DNA of 64,000 nt. Source: Polyangiaceae bacterium (GTDB lineage: Bacteria > Myxococcota_A > Polyangia > Polyangiales > Polyangiaceae). The stretch covers positions 1,860,001 to 1,924,000 of the forward strand of contig JAHBVY010000001.1 in assembly GCA_019637265.1 (NCBI GenBank), given 5' to 3'. The notes under the pieces were generated by a model, which was given only the letters and a program-made list of their open reading frames with translations, did no database searches and had not been told where the DNA came from. A program made the translations under genes and the position numbers. This document shows positions 16,701 to 24,402 of this stretch, in pieces; position 1 is the stretch's first letter, and each line of letters begins with the position of its first letter.

Positions 16701-17908
16701 TCAAGGCGTTCGGCCTCGACAACACGCGCTACTTGCCCGAGTGGAGCGGCGACGAAGAGGCGGTGGCCACGGCCGAGGTCGACGCCGACGTGCTCGAGTC
16801 CCCCGCCCAGCGGCGCCCGATCGATCTCGGCTACGACGACCACCGCGCCGCGAGCGGCAGCGCCGCCAAGGCCATGCCGAAGCCCGCTGCCCCACCGCCG
16901 CGCACCAGCATGGAGGCGCCCGCTCCCTTCGCGGACGAGGCGCGCCCGATGCGGCGCGGCGGCATGATACCGATGCGCCGCGTGCATGAGCGGGTGGGGG
17001 TCATCACCACCGATCGCTTGAGCCCCAAGAGCGCCACCAGCGATCGCATCGCCGCGGCGGAGGCCGAGCTGCGCGCCGACGAGAACCGCCGCGACGCCGT
17101 CAAGAAGCTGTACAACCTGCTCGCGGTGAGCGGCGAGCTGGACCGCGCGAGCAGCTTGGCCGAGGCGTGGTCACGGCGCGACCCACTGGACCCCGAGGCG
17201 CTCACGGCGCGCGCCGATCTGCTGGCGCGATCGGGGGACCGTGACGGGGCGATCCGGCTACTAGGCAGCGTGATTGACGTTGCGCCGGGAGACGTGGCAG
17301 GACAGCAGCGGCTGGCGCGGCTCTACCGCTGGGCGGGGAAGCCCGAGCAGGGTTGCCGCTTCAGCCTCGCCATCGCGCAGCTGCGGAGCGACTCGAAGCT
17401 GCTCGGTGAGGCGCTGCGCTGCGCGCGTCAATCGGGCCTCGGCTGGCTCGCCGATCGGCTGCTCGAGGCGAGCCCCGACAACCTGCGCCAAGCAGCCCAG
17501 CGGCTCGCCGACGCGCCAGTCCCCGAGGAGCGCCTGTCAGGCGATCTGCGGGTGGAGGTCGAGTGGACGGGCAGCCGCGTGGACTTGGACATCGCGCTGC
17601 TCCACCCCAGCGGCCATCGCGTGTCTTGGCTCGGCGCGCCCACGCGCTCGGTCATCAGCGCCAGTCACGTCACCAGCACCGAGCGTGAGGGGCTCGCCCT
17701 GCGCGCCGCGCCCACCGGTGAGTACGTGATCGAGGTGGTGAGGGCGAGCGGGCATGGGCCCGTGAGCGGGACCGCGGTGGTGCACGCCGCGGGCGTCACC
17801 CGGCGCATCCCGTTCACCCTGCATGGCGATCGGGCGACCCTGGGCATCGCTCAGATCACCACCCGGACACGCCTGGTGCCCGCAAGCGGCCCCATCGTCC
17901 CGTGGTGA
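13727..17908 (+). CDS. FecR-VIT-VWA-TPR membrane protein, partner of the ECF sigma factor
   Basis: 1393 residues from the ATG at 13727 (GGGAG upstream). The frame continues upstream within the sigma gene, but this start is the natural one. Domains in order: a cytoplasmic N-terminal part with a short helical segment (about 1-70) and an Ala/Ser/Glu linker; one membrane helix (about 190-213); a FecR domain (about 225-375, with PGASIRTDENTRVSLSLADG and VEVLGTKFAI); a VIT domain (about 425-560, with TEIEEVFTNQTDEVLEGIFRFPL split over strands); a VWA domain (about 685-870) with an intact MIDAS motif DASRS; TPR-like helices (about 1115-1230); and a C-terminal beta domain (about 1270-1393). The VWA and TPR parts are periplasmic by topology. 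It is probably the anti-sigma/sensor for the upstream sigma factor, with VIT-VWA acting as the detector. That role is inferred. Confidence 0.85.
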   Translation: MTDPRSQPSIDDHLVDLIEGTADEQVLDLVASSPAHRDARFEAEQAVILARQAGADFTLPTDFAARVLSALDAQQAAGAEPQSAEMPTLLNAPALTAEGAPVTERLPAVSHGQSPDPNTVSAAEASSAAEATSPAVAASGAAVASDASPGTTSTAEGATSDAPQGEKQASDAKPSAEPAAPISIATARKRRFAYAAAGLTGLAAAVGLTWIVSTQRATEEGPVADGWRGEVTELFGSGLSVCDKAGDCSAAKAGAALVPGASIRTDENTRVSLSLADGSQLTLDRSSELRLTPGQARSAQLLKGRLAADITPQADRARFALPEGHVEVLGTKFAITLADQAASVDVSRGSVKLTDQNGAEVVIGAGEQGRLYSGLPPYAATTTALAESLAWSDFTSQREQEEHDLRGLGELRAKKPGETDERKGAVRLTSHQLKVRIVGQIARTEIEEVFTNQTDEVLEGIFRFPLPPDAKIERLALDVDGKLEEGAFVERDRAAAIWRGTIANAAPKVRQQIREEIIWVPGPWRDPALLEWQRGGRFELRVFPIPKRSARRVVLAYSQVIKQSAGVRRYTYPLAHDPSGTTEVDRFSMDVQVRGHDGAFGVSTLGYPMEHEQGADQATRRSFERTSFKPAGDLVVEYALPDRDRELTAWTYKPSGDELAKQDASGGSYVAIALKPSLPRADASQHRDFVFVVDASRSMYGERYQRASDLTTRVIRELDSNDRVTVIACDTTCRGMNTGMLQPGMETAEAAKRFLEEKPPEGGSDVGGAVDAARRAAPRDGSRALRVVYIGDGAPTLGAIRPAFIEDWVRRALPSGSGTLTAVAIGADADLDTLNAMARGGGGVVLPFVPGQRLSEAAYGVLSATYGASLEDVRVELPPGLTEIAPSRMNSILAGGEELVVARMVGDRVEGEVKLTGALGGQRFERSYPVTLTATSERGNTFVPRLFAAAKIADLELQATDGAKQEAVKLSQRFNIASRHTSLLVLESPAMFKAFGLDNTRYLPEWSGDEEAVATAEVDADVLESPAQRRPIDLGYDDHRAASGSAAKAMPKPAAPPPRTSMEAPAPFADEARPMRRGGMIPMRRVHERVGVITTDRLSPKSATSDRIAAAEAELRADENRRDAVKKLYNLLAVSGELDRASSLAEAWSRRDPLDPEALTARADLLARSGDRDGAIRLLGSVIDVAPGDVAGQQRLARLYRWAGKPEQGCRFSLAIAQLRSDSKLLGEALRCARQSGLGWLADRLLEASPDNLRQAAQRLADAPVPEERLSGDLRVEVEWTGSRVDLDIALLHPSGHRVSWLGAPTRSVISASHVTSTEREGLALRAAPTGEYVIEVVRASGHGPVSGTAVVHAAGVTRRIPFTLHGDRATLGIAQITTRTRLVPASGPIVPW

Positions 17909-17924
17909 CCTCAGGCTCCAGCTC

Positions 17925-17969
17925 GCTCAGCAGGACTCCGCGAGCAACGCTCGACGCGCCCTGCTGAGC
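17925..17969. terminator. Long hairpin after the FecR-VIT-VWA gene
   Basis: GCTCAGCAGG (17925-17934) pairs perfectly with CCTGCTGAGC (17960-17969), and inside it CGAGC-AAC-GCTCG forms a second stem. There is no T-run, so it is either a Rho-assisted terminator or an mRNA-stabilising structure. Confidence 0.5.
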
Positions 17970-18037
17970 AACTGGAGCACGAAGGAAGACGGAGCTGAGC
18001 GAGCGCCGGGCTCCGCACCCGCGCAGCGTGCCCCGTT

Positions 18038-18058
18038 GCGGTGCCGTCCAACCCCCAA
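18038..18058 (-). repeat. T/G-tract element, type A, reverse
   Basis: Reads GCGGTGCCGTCCAACCCCCA on the plus strand, then AACC in place of the usual A-run. It lies in the 251-bp gap upstream of pgsB. Apart from this copy and the hairpin at 17925, I see nothing in that gap. Confidence 0.85.
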
Positions 18059-18159
18059 CCGAGCCATCCCGCCATGTGCCTGCTGCAAGCGCCACACGGC
18101 CCGTGCCGGTGTGTGCCCCTCTACCGCTAGCGACGAGACTCCGTGTATGGTGAGCGGGC

Positions 18160-19428
18160 ATGAGCGGCTTCGCGCTCCTCCTCACCGTCACTTGGGCGCT
18201 GATCGCGCTGGCCGCCGTGGAGCTGGGGCTACACCTTCACCGGCTCCGTCAGATCCCGATCCGCGTCCACGTGAACGGCACGCGAGGCAAATCGAGCGTC
18301 GTGCGCCTGATCGCCGCGGGGCTCCGCGCAGGAGGCAAGCGCACCTGCGCCAAGACGACGGGGACGCTGGCGCGAATGATCCTCCCCGACGCGCGGGAGG
18401 TGCCCATCTATCGCCCCGCGGGCGCCAACATCATCGAGCAAAAGCGCATCGTCGCCACGGCTGCCTACCTGGGCGCCGAAGCGTTGGTCATCGAGTGCAT
18501 GGCGCTGAGCCCCGAGCTGCAGAGCCTGTGTGAGCTCAAGCTGGTGCGCTCCACCCACGGCGTCATCACCAACGCGCGCCCCGATCACCTGGAGGTGATG
18601 GGCCCTACCCCGGTCGACGTCGCCAAGGCGCTGGCCGGTATGATCCCAAAGCAGGGCACGCTCTTCACCGCGGAGCAGGAGCACCTGCCGGTATTGGAGG
18701 CGGCCGCTCGTGACCGCGGCTCCTCCTTGGTGGCCATCACGCGGGAGCAGGTCGCGGAGGTAAGCGAGATCGATCTCGCTGGGTTCAGCTACACCGAGCA
18801 CCCGGATAACGTGGCGCTCGCCCTCGCCGTGTGCGGTGAGCTCGGGGTGGACCGTCAAACGGCCCTTCAAGGGATGTGGCGCGCGAAGCCCGACCCCGGC
18901 GCGATGACCGAGCACCTGCTCGACTTCTTCGGGCGGGAGATAGCCTTCGTGAACGGCTTCGCGGCCAACGACCCGGTGAGCAGCGAGCAGATCTGGCGCG
19001 CCACCTGTCGCAAGCACGCGCGCCTCGCCTCACGCATCATCATCTTCAACTGCCGGAGCGATCGGCCCGACCGCTCACGCGAGCTCGCGCGCGCCTTCGT
19101 CGCCTGGCCGCGCGCCGACTTCGTGGTGTTGATGGGCACGGGCACTGACCTGTTCGCGCGGGAGGCGGCGCGCGCCGGCTTCGACGCCACGCGCCTGGTG
19201 TTCGCCGAGGGGCTCGCGGTGAGCGAGCTGTTCGAGCGGGTGCTCGACCTGGTCCCGCGCTCCGCCTTGGTGATGGGGCTCGGCAACGTCGGAGGTCAGG
19301 GGCTGGGCCTCGTCCGCTACTTCCAGAACCGCGCCCGCGTCGATCAAGGCGTGCGTGAGCCCGCGCCCAGGAGCTGGGACGAGCTCCCCTCGCTTCCGCG
19401 CGGAGACAGCCGGAGGGCGCTGTCATGA
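18160..19428 (+). CDS. pgsB: Poly-gamma-glutamate synthase subunit PgsB/CapB
   Basis: 422 residues, ATG at 18160. An N-terminal membrane helix (about 5-24) is followed by the Mur-ligase-type P-loop VNGTRGKSSVVR (residues 39-50), then AKTTGTLARMI, ALVIECMALSPELQ and THGVITNARPDHLEVMGPT. This is the full set expected of PgsB/CapB, an ATP-dependent amide ligase that polymerises glutamate at the inner membrane. The size matches the family. Its stop overlaps the pgsC start (ATGA), and pgsC overlaps the third gene (GTGA), so the three are translationally coupled. Confidence 0.94.
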   Translation: MSGFALLLTVTWALIALAAVELGLHLHRLRQIPIRVHVNGTRGKSSVVRLIAAGLRAGGKRTCAKTTGTLARMILPDAREVPIYRPAGANIIEQKRIVATAAYLGAEALVIECMALSPELQSLCELKLVRSTHGVITNARPDHLEVMGPTPVDVAKALAGMIPKQGTLFTAEQEHLPVLEAAARDRGSSLVAITREQVAEVSEIDLAGFSYTEHPDNVALALAVCGELGVDRQTALQGMWRAKPDPGAMTEHLLDFFGREIAFVNGFAANDPVSSEQIWRATCRKHARLASRIIIFNCRSDRPDRSRELARAFVAWPRADFVVLMGTGTDLFAREAARAGFDATRLVFAEGLAVSELFERVLDLVPRSALVMGLGNVGGQGLGLVRYFQNRARVDQGVREPAPRSWDELPSLPRGDSRRALS

Positions 19429-19880
19429 ACATCGACCTGCTGCCGCTCTCCGTCGGGATCGGCCTCGCCGTGAGCCTCCTGTTCACCGAGGCCTTCGGGC
19501 TCGCCGCGGGCGGGATGGTGGTGCCTGGCTACCTCGCCCTGGCCTGGTCAAACCCCCTGAGCGTCCTCGTCACCGTGGGCGCGGGGCTCATCACCTTCTT
19601 GCTCGTCCACGCGCTCAGCGCCTTCCTCGTGATCTATGGGCGGCGCCGGACGGTGCTGATGATCTTGGTGGGCTACGCGGTGGGGATGGGGCTGCGCGCG
19701 CTGCCAGGCGTCAGCCTGGGGGGGCCCGAGGCGCAAGTCATCGGCTACATCATCCCGGGCCTCATCGCGATCTGGTTGGATCGTCAGGGGGTGGTGGAGA
19801 CGCTCACGGCGCTGACCACCGCGTCCATCGTCGTGCGGCTGATCTTGGTGGCGGTGGTCGGCGTGGAGCTCGACGCGTGA
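19425..19880 (+). CDS. pgsC: Poly-gamma-glutamate biosynthesis protein PgsC/CapC
   Basis: 151 residues, a typical PgsC length. ATG at 19425 overlaps the pgsB stop. Mostly hydrophobic with about four or five membrane helices. It has the family opening (an acidic residue after helix 1 in LLFTEAFGLAAGGMVVPGYLA) and IGYIIPGLIAIWLDRQGVVET. It forms the membrane synthase complex with PgsB. Confidence 0.93.
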   Translation: MNIDLLPLSVGIGLAVSLLFTEAFGLAAGGMVVPGYLALAWSNPLSVLVTVGAGLITFLLVHALSAFLVIYGRRRTVLMILVGYAVGMGLRALPGVSLGGPEAQVIGYIIPGLIAIWLDRQGVVETLTALTTASIVVRLILVAVVGVELDA

Positions 19881-21019
19881 AGAAGCTCTACTGGCGCCCG
19901 CCTGGGGTCTCACGCGCCGCGCTGATGCTCATCACCGGCGTCGCGGTGGTGAGCCTGCTCGCGGTGACTCATTTCCCACAAGTGAAGCAGCAGCCGTGGA
20001 GCGGAGAGAAGCTCGCGGCGGCGCGCCTCGCGCGTGACTCCATGGCGGCCATCAAGCGTGAGAAGGTCCGCCGCGCGATCCCCATCGACTCGCGCTTCGA
20101 TCCCGCGGGCACCGGCGTGATTGGGGAGAGCATCACCCCCGTCACGTCCAACACCGGCTACCTCGACGCCAAGCTCACCAGCGCGAACCCGAACTTCGCC
20201 GCGGTGATCGTCCACCTGCTGAAGCAGGCGGAGGTGGGCAAAGACGATCTCGTGGCGGTGGGTGTCTCCGGCTCCTTCCCCGCGCTCAACGTCTCCACCT
20301 ACGCGGCGCTCGCCACCCTCGGCGCGACGCCGCTCATCATCGCCAGCACGGCGTCGAGTGAGTTCGGCGCCAACCACGTGGGTTACCTGTGGCTCGACAT
20401 GGAAGCCACGCTGGAGAAGCACCACCTGATCGAGTTTCGATCGCTCGCGGCCAGCCTCGGCGGCATCGATGATCGCGGCGTGGGGATGAGCGACACCGGG
20501 CGCGAGCTGCTGCGTGAAGCCATCGCGCGGAGCGGCGCCGTGCGCATCGAAGCAGACTCCCTCACCCACGCCATCGACGAGCGCATGGCGCTGTACGAGC
20601 GGCGCGCGGGGGAGCGCCCCATCCGCGCTTACATCAACGTCGGCGGCGGCTCTGCCTCCGTCGGCACTCACGTGGGTAAGAAGCAGTTTGGCCCGGGGCT
20701 GAATCGATCGCCGCCGAGCGGAGAGGACATGGCCGACTCCGTGATGCTCCGGTTCGCGAAGCGCGGTGTGCCGGTCATCCACCTGTCATCCATGAAGGTG
20801 CTCGCGGAGCGCTACGGCCTGCCGTACGACCCGCGCACCGAGATGCCCATCGGGCAGGGCAACGTGTATGAGCGCACCGAGCCAAACCGCTGGCTCGCGG
20901 CGGGCGGCGTGCTCGCCATCTTGCTCAGCATGCTCGCGTTCATTCGCATGGATCTGGGAGCCCGCGTGCTCAGGCTCACGCCACGCGCGCCCAAGGGTCA
21001 CCCTGAGCAGATGATCTGA
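19877..21019 (+). CDS. pgsW: Poly-gamma-glutamate system protein (PgsW-type)
   Basis: 380 residues from a GTG at 19877 that overlaps the pgsC stop. There is a membrane helix near each end (about 15-33 and 338-356), with a large extracytoplasmic domain between them. Motifs include GESITPVTSNTGYLDAKLTS, DLVAVGVSGSFPALN, STASSEFGANH and INVGGGSASVG. This matches the poly-gamma-glutamate system protein that accompanies pgsBC in several Gram-negatives. No pgsA/capA or pgsE gene follows. The protein may assist export or retention of the polymer, which is inferred from its place in the operon. Confidence 0.85.
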   Translation: MKKLYWRPPGVSRAALMLITGVAVVSLLAVTHFPQVKQQPWSGEKLAAARLARDSMAAIKREKVRRAIPIDSRFDPAGTGVIGESITPVTSNTGYLDAKLTSANPNFAAVIVHLLKQAEVGKDDLVAVGVSGSFPALNVSTYAALATLGATPLIIASTASSEFGANHVGYLWLDMEATLEKHHLIEFRSLAASLGGIDDRGVGMSDTGRELLREAIARSGAVRIEADSLTHAIDERMALYERRAGERPIRAYINVGGGSASVGTHVGKKQFGPGLNRSPPSGEDMADSVMLRFAKRGVPVIHLSSMKVLAERYGLPYDPRTEMPIGQGNVYERTEPNRWLAAGGVLAILLSMLAFIRMDLGARVLRLTPRAPKGHPEQMI

Positions 21020-21317
21020 CCATCACGCTCCCAGCGCGGCGCTGGCGGTGACCCCTCGCGCTGCGCGATGCGGATCGAGGCGGGCCACTCGGAGGCTGGT
21101 CGCGAGGCCACCGTCCGAAGCGCGCGCAGACCTCGGGCGGCGCTCCAGCAGATCGTCCGAAGGCGTGTGCGTAACCCCGAAGTCAAGCCCCTAACGTTCA
21201 CGCCGAGGGGCACGAAACATCGATTATTTCCCTCCATCGCGCGCTCCGCGCCCTCACGCCGACGGGCGCTCGGCGCTCCGTGCAGTCCCCCGCACCTCGT
21301 GTTACAGCCGCCGACTC
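21020..21317. other. Intergenic region between pgsW and terC
   Basis: Holds a palindrome, CCAGC / GCTGG (21031-21045), just after the pgsW stop. That could be a weak terminator hairpin. No manganese-riboswitch core or other recognised element was found before terC. A slightly AT-richer patch near 21205-21235 could hold the terC promoter, but no clear boxes are visible. Confidence 0.4.
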
Positions 21318-22274
21318 GTGACCGTCGTCCATACAACAGACTGGATCATTTTCGTCGTCTCCCTCGTCGTCACGATGGGGCTCGACCTCTTGATCTTCGG
21401 CCGCCACTCCCACCACGTTTCCTTCCGGGAAGCGGCGATCCGCAGCGTGGTGTGGGTGGCTGTGGCGCTCGGCTTCAACGTGTTCCTCTACTTCGAGCAC
21501 GGCAGCGATATCGCCGTCCCGTTCCTGCTCGCCTACGTGGTGGAGAAGTCGCTGTCGGTAGACAACCTGTTCGTCTTCCTCGCTGTCTTCAGCTACTTCA
21601 AGGTCCCTGACGAGCACCAGCAGCGGGTGCTGTTCTGGGGTGTGTTCGGCGCCGTCGTCATGCGCGCCATCTTCATCCTGCTGGGCGCCGCGCTGCTCGC
21701 GAAGTTCAGCTGGACGATGTACATCTTCGGCGCCTTCCTCATCTACACGGGCGTCAAGCTCACGATGGGTGGGGATGACAACGTCGATCCGGCGAACAGC
21801 CCGGTGCTGCGCTTGGCGCGCCGCTTCTTCCGCACCACCACGGAGTACGACGGCGAGCGCTTCTTCACGGTGAAGGACGGCGTGCGCTACGCGACGCCGC
21901 TGTTCCTCGTCTTGCTCGTGATCGAGTTCACGGACGTGCTGTTCGCCGTCGACTCGGTGCCCGCGGTGCTCGCCATCTCGGACGATCTGTTCGTGGTGTA
22001 CGCCTCGAACATCTTCGCGATCATGGGGCTCCGTTCGCTCTACTTCTTGCTCTCGGGCATGATGGGGCGCTTCCACTACCTGAACTACGGCCTCGCGGTG
22101 GTGCTCACCTTCATCGGCGTGAAGATGGTGGTCCACGGCTGGTTCAAGATCTCGAACTGGGTGTCGCTGGGCGTGATCCTGGGCGTCCTGACCGTGAGCA
22201 TCATCGCCTCACTGCTCCGAAAGCCGACCCCCGAAGACGCATCGGAAGAAGCCTCACCCAGCTCAGGCGACTGA
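21318..22274 (+). CDS. TerC/Alx-family integral membrane protein
   Basis: 318 residues from a GTG at 21318. About eight or nine membrane helices. The two family signatures are present: EKSLSVDNLFVF (about 75-86) and EFTDVLFAVDSVPA (about 202-215), each with the acidic residues thought to bind metal. TerC/Alx proteins are implicated in manganese export, tellurite resistance and metallation of exported proteins. Which of these applies cannot be told. It stands alone, with a small GC-rich hairpin (22274-22289) at its stop codon. Confidence 0.93.
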   Translation: MTVVHTTDWIIFVVSLVVTMGLDLLIFGRHSHHVSFREAAIRSVVWVAVALGFNVFLYFEHGSDIAVPFLLAYVVEKSLSVDNLFVFLAVFSYFKVPDEHQQRVLFWGVFGAVVMRAIFILLGAALLAKFSWTMYIFGAFLIYTGVKLTMGGDDNVDPANSPVLRLARRFFRTTTEYDGERFFTVKDGVRYATPLFLVLLVIEFTDVLFAVDSVPAVLAISDDLFVVYASNIFAIMGLRSLYFLLSGMMGRFHYLNYGLAVVLTFIGVKMVVHGWFKISNWVSLGVILGVLTVSIIASLLRKPTPEDASEEASPSSGD

Positions 22275-22321
22275 GCCGCCGGCGCGGCTATGACGCCGCT
22301 ATGACAAGTCCCGTGCGCCTG

Positions 22322-22346
22322 TTTTTGGGGGTTAGACGGCACCGCG
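22322..22346 (+). repeat. T/G-tract element, type A
   Basis: T5, G5, then TTAGACGGCACCGCG (one change from the type A consensus). It lies 47 bp after terC and immediately before a tandem array. Confidence 0.9.
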
Positions 22347-22360
22347 ACGTGGAGCACTGT

Positions 22361-22441
22361 GGCGAAGCCACCCAAGACTCCGCGGCGAAGCCACCCAAGA
22401 CTCCGCGGCGAAGCCACCGAAAAGCACGTGGCGAAGCCACC
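22361..22441. repeat. Four-copy 23-bp tandem array of mini-hairpins
   Basis: GGCGAAGCCACC begins at 22361, 22384, 22407 and 22430, exactly 23 bp apart. Each unit has the core TGGC-GAA-GCCA or GCGGC-GAA-GCC, able to fold into a tiny GAA-loop hairpin. The intervening bases are CAAGACTCCGC in the first two units and then diverge. Too short and too regular for CRISPR. Confidence 0.9.
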
Positions 22442-22558
22442 CGAAACAGCGTGAGCGAGTGTCAGCGTGAGTCGGTGCCCATTCTTTTTTCTGTGTGACT
22501 CGGTCAAGTCACAATTCCCATTGACAGGCGGATATCGTAGCGGCAAGAGTAAGCGCCA

Positions 22559-23002
22559 ATGGCAGACTCCAATGAAATTCGGGCGCGTGTTGATGCTTTC
22601 GTGGAGGAGCTCTCCGCGCTCGTTCAACAGGCAGTGATCGAAAAGATTCAGGCTGCGATCGGGCAGACGACGGGGGAGCGCCCCAGGCGCGCCATCGCCG
22701 CCCCCGCCGCTCCGCGCGCCGCCCGCCCAGCGGGCCCGGCAGCTCCTGCGCGCCGCTCCAAGGGCAAGCGCGGCGGCAAGCGCACGCCGGAAGAGCTCGG
22801 CCAGATGGCTGCGGCGGTACTTCAGTTCGTGGAGAACAACCCCAACGCCAACATCGAGGAGATCGGGCGCGGCGTCGGGCTCGCCACGAAGGATCTCGCG
22901 CTCCCCGTGCGCAAGCTCCTCAAGGAGGGGCGCCTCAAGAAGCGCGGTGAGAAGCGCGCCACGCGTTACAACGCGGGCGGCCGCGGCGGCCGCGTCGCCT
23001 GA
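22559..23002 (+). CDS. Small DNA-binding protein with basic linker and winged-helix-like domain
   Basis: 147 residues, ATG at 22559. The N terminus (1-40) is helical (ADSNEIRARVDAFVEELSAL). The middle (42-80) is Ala/Pro/Arg/Lys-rich and histone-H1-like (ARRSKGKRGGKRT). The C-terminal part (81-135) is RTPEELGQMAAAVLQFVENNPNANIEEIGRGVG, then LPVRKLLKEGRLKKRGEKRATRY, a helix-turn-helix followed by a basic wing. It is likely a nucleoid-associated or regulatory protein; no target is known. A TTGACA 33 bp before the start could be part of a promoter. A GC-rich hairpin follows the gene. Confidence 0.8.
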   Translation: MADSNEIRARVDAFVEELSALVQQAVIEKIQAAIGQTTGERPRRAIAAPAAPRAARPAGPAAPARRSKGKRGGKRTPEELGQMAAAVLQFVENNPNANIEEIGRGVGLATKDLALPVRKLLKEGRLKKRGEKRATRYNAGGRGGRVA

Positions 23003-23014
23003 GAGTGCAGCGAG

Positions 23015-23081
23015 CAGGGGCGCAACGAGCGCCCCTGACGACAACGGTGTAGCGCGGGGCGCAGCAAGCGGCGCCCCTACA
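23015..23081. repeat. Two palindromic GGGGCGC repeats
   Basis: First, CAGGGGCGC / GCGCCCCTG, a perfect 9-bp stem (23015-23037, loop of 5). It begins 13 bp after the stop of the DNA-binding protein gene, so it may act as its terminator. Second, TGTAG...GGGGCGC / GCGCCCCTACA (23048-23081). Both belong to the GTAGGGGCG family. The rest of the gap to 23287 shows nothing recognisable. Confidence 0.8.
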
Positions 23082-23287
23082 GCGCCTAACCAACCCCTTC
23101 AATTCACTCGAGCCGTCTGGCCCCTGCCTCGTCAGGATCGCCAGGCGGCTCTCGTCGTATGGGCGCCTCGCCAACTCACGGCCAACTCACCTCACTCAGT
23201 TTAAGTCAAGGCTACTGACGCTTGATGTCCACCTCACCCGCTTTCGCGGGGAGAGGCCCCCATCCCAATGGCTATCACCCTCGCCGC

Positions 23288-24394
23288 TCAACGCCGGCGC
23301 GGCGGGAGCGGCGGCGGGCGGCGTTCAGAAGCGGGCGTGAGATCGACGCGGCGCCCAGGCGCCGAGCCTGGCACCGCTGAAGAGGGCGCCGATTGGGGAC
23401 CGGATGGCGCCGCAGGCAACTCCGGAAACGGGGGCGGAACGGAAGAGTCACTGACCAGCTCGAGGGACAGGCGCTTGCTACGAGACACCAGCGGCAGCGG
23501 GGGCTCCGTCTGTGATACTGACGGTGCTGCGGCGCGTGCGCGGCGCTCCGGTTGCACCACGAAGGACGACAGCACGGCGCGGAGCGCTCGAACGCTATGA
23601 GGCCTGTCTTCAGGGTCCTTCGCGAGCGCGCGATGGACGAGCTCCTCGATCCCAACCGGGAGCCCAGCGGCGTAGCGTGACAACGGCTTGGGCGGCCGCG
23701 TGAGGACATCCGCCAAGACGATCGAGCTCATCGCGCCTTCGAACGGGGGCCGCCCCGCGAGCAGCTCATATAAAATCGCCCCTGCCGCGTAGATGTCCGC
23801 GCGGTGATCCACCGCGTCTCCCGCCGCCTGCTCGGGTGCGATGTAGTGCACCGTCCCCCACACGTCGCGCTCTTCAGGATCTTTGCCACCTTGGTGAACC
23901 CCCGTGGCGATCCCAAAGTCGAGCACCTTGGCGAAGGGTGTCTCTGGGGTGGGGTGGATCACCATCACATTGGCCGGCTTGAGATCACGATGGACGATCC
24001 CCAGCGCGTGCGCGGCCTCGAGCGCGCTGCACACCTGCATCAAGATCTCACACGCGTAGCCGACCCCCACCGCGCCGCGCGTCTCCAAGATGGAGCCGAG
24101 CGTCTCTCCCTCACACAGCTCCATCACCATGAAGGGAGTGCCATCGTCGGTCTCCCCCAAGTCGAAGACATCCACGACATGGGGGTTGGCGATGCGCGCC
24201 GACGCGCGCGCCTCCGCGAGGAACCGCGCGCGAATTTCCGCGTGGTGTGCCAGGTAGGAGTGCAGCACCTTCAAGGCCACACGCCGGCCCACCCAGGTGT
24301 TCTCGCCCTCCCACACGCTCCCGGCGCTGCCCGCGCCGAGCAGCCGGATCAGCTGGTACTTCTGCCCTAGCGAGTCTCCGGGTGACCAGTCCAC
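23288..24394 (-). CDS. Hanks-type Ser/Thr protein kinase
   Basis: 368 residues from a GTG at 24394, 8 nt after the stop of the SDR gene; the frame continues upstream within that gene, but this start keeps the two apart. Kinase domain about 8-270: the Gly loop LLGAGSAGSVWEG, VALKVL (catalytic Lys), HRDLKPANVM (catalytic loop), DFGIA and GTVHYIAPEQ are all intact, so it should be active. The C-terminal tail (about 275-368) is Pro/Ser/Arg-rich with no membrane helix, implying a soluble kinase. It is cotranscribed with the upstream SDR. Confidence 0.93.
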   Translation of the reverse strand: MDWSPGDSLGQKYQLIRLLGAGSAGSVWEGENTWVGRRVALKVLHSYLAHHAEIRARFLAEARASARIANPHVVDVFDLGETDDGTPFMVMELCEGETLGSILETRGAVGVGYACEILMQVCSALEAAHALGIVHRDLKPANVMVIHPTPETPFAKVLDFGIATGVHQGGKDPEERDVWGTVHYIAPEQAAGDAVDHRADIYAAGAILYELLAGRPPFEGAMSSIVLADVLTRPPKPLSRYAAGLPVGIEELVHRALAKDPEDRPHSVRALRAVLSSFVVQPERRARAAAPSVSQTEPPLPLVSRSKRLSLELVSDSSVPPPFPELPAAPSGPQSAPSSAVPGSAPGRRVDLTPASERRPPPLPPRRR

Positions 24395-24402
24395 GCGCGT
24401 CG

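Noticed and set aside
21020-21317. Manganese (yybP-ykoY) riboswitch before terC
   Set aside because: Expected for some terC genes, but the conserved GGGGAGTA and related loops are not present.
22361-22441. CRISPR-like array
   Set aside because: Units are contiguous with an 11-bp interval that is itself repeated, there are no unique spacers of normal length, and no cas genes are present.
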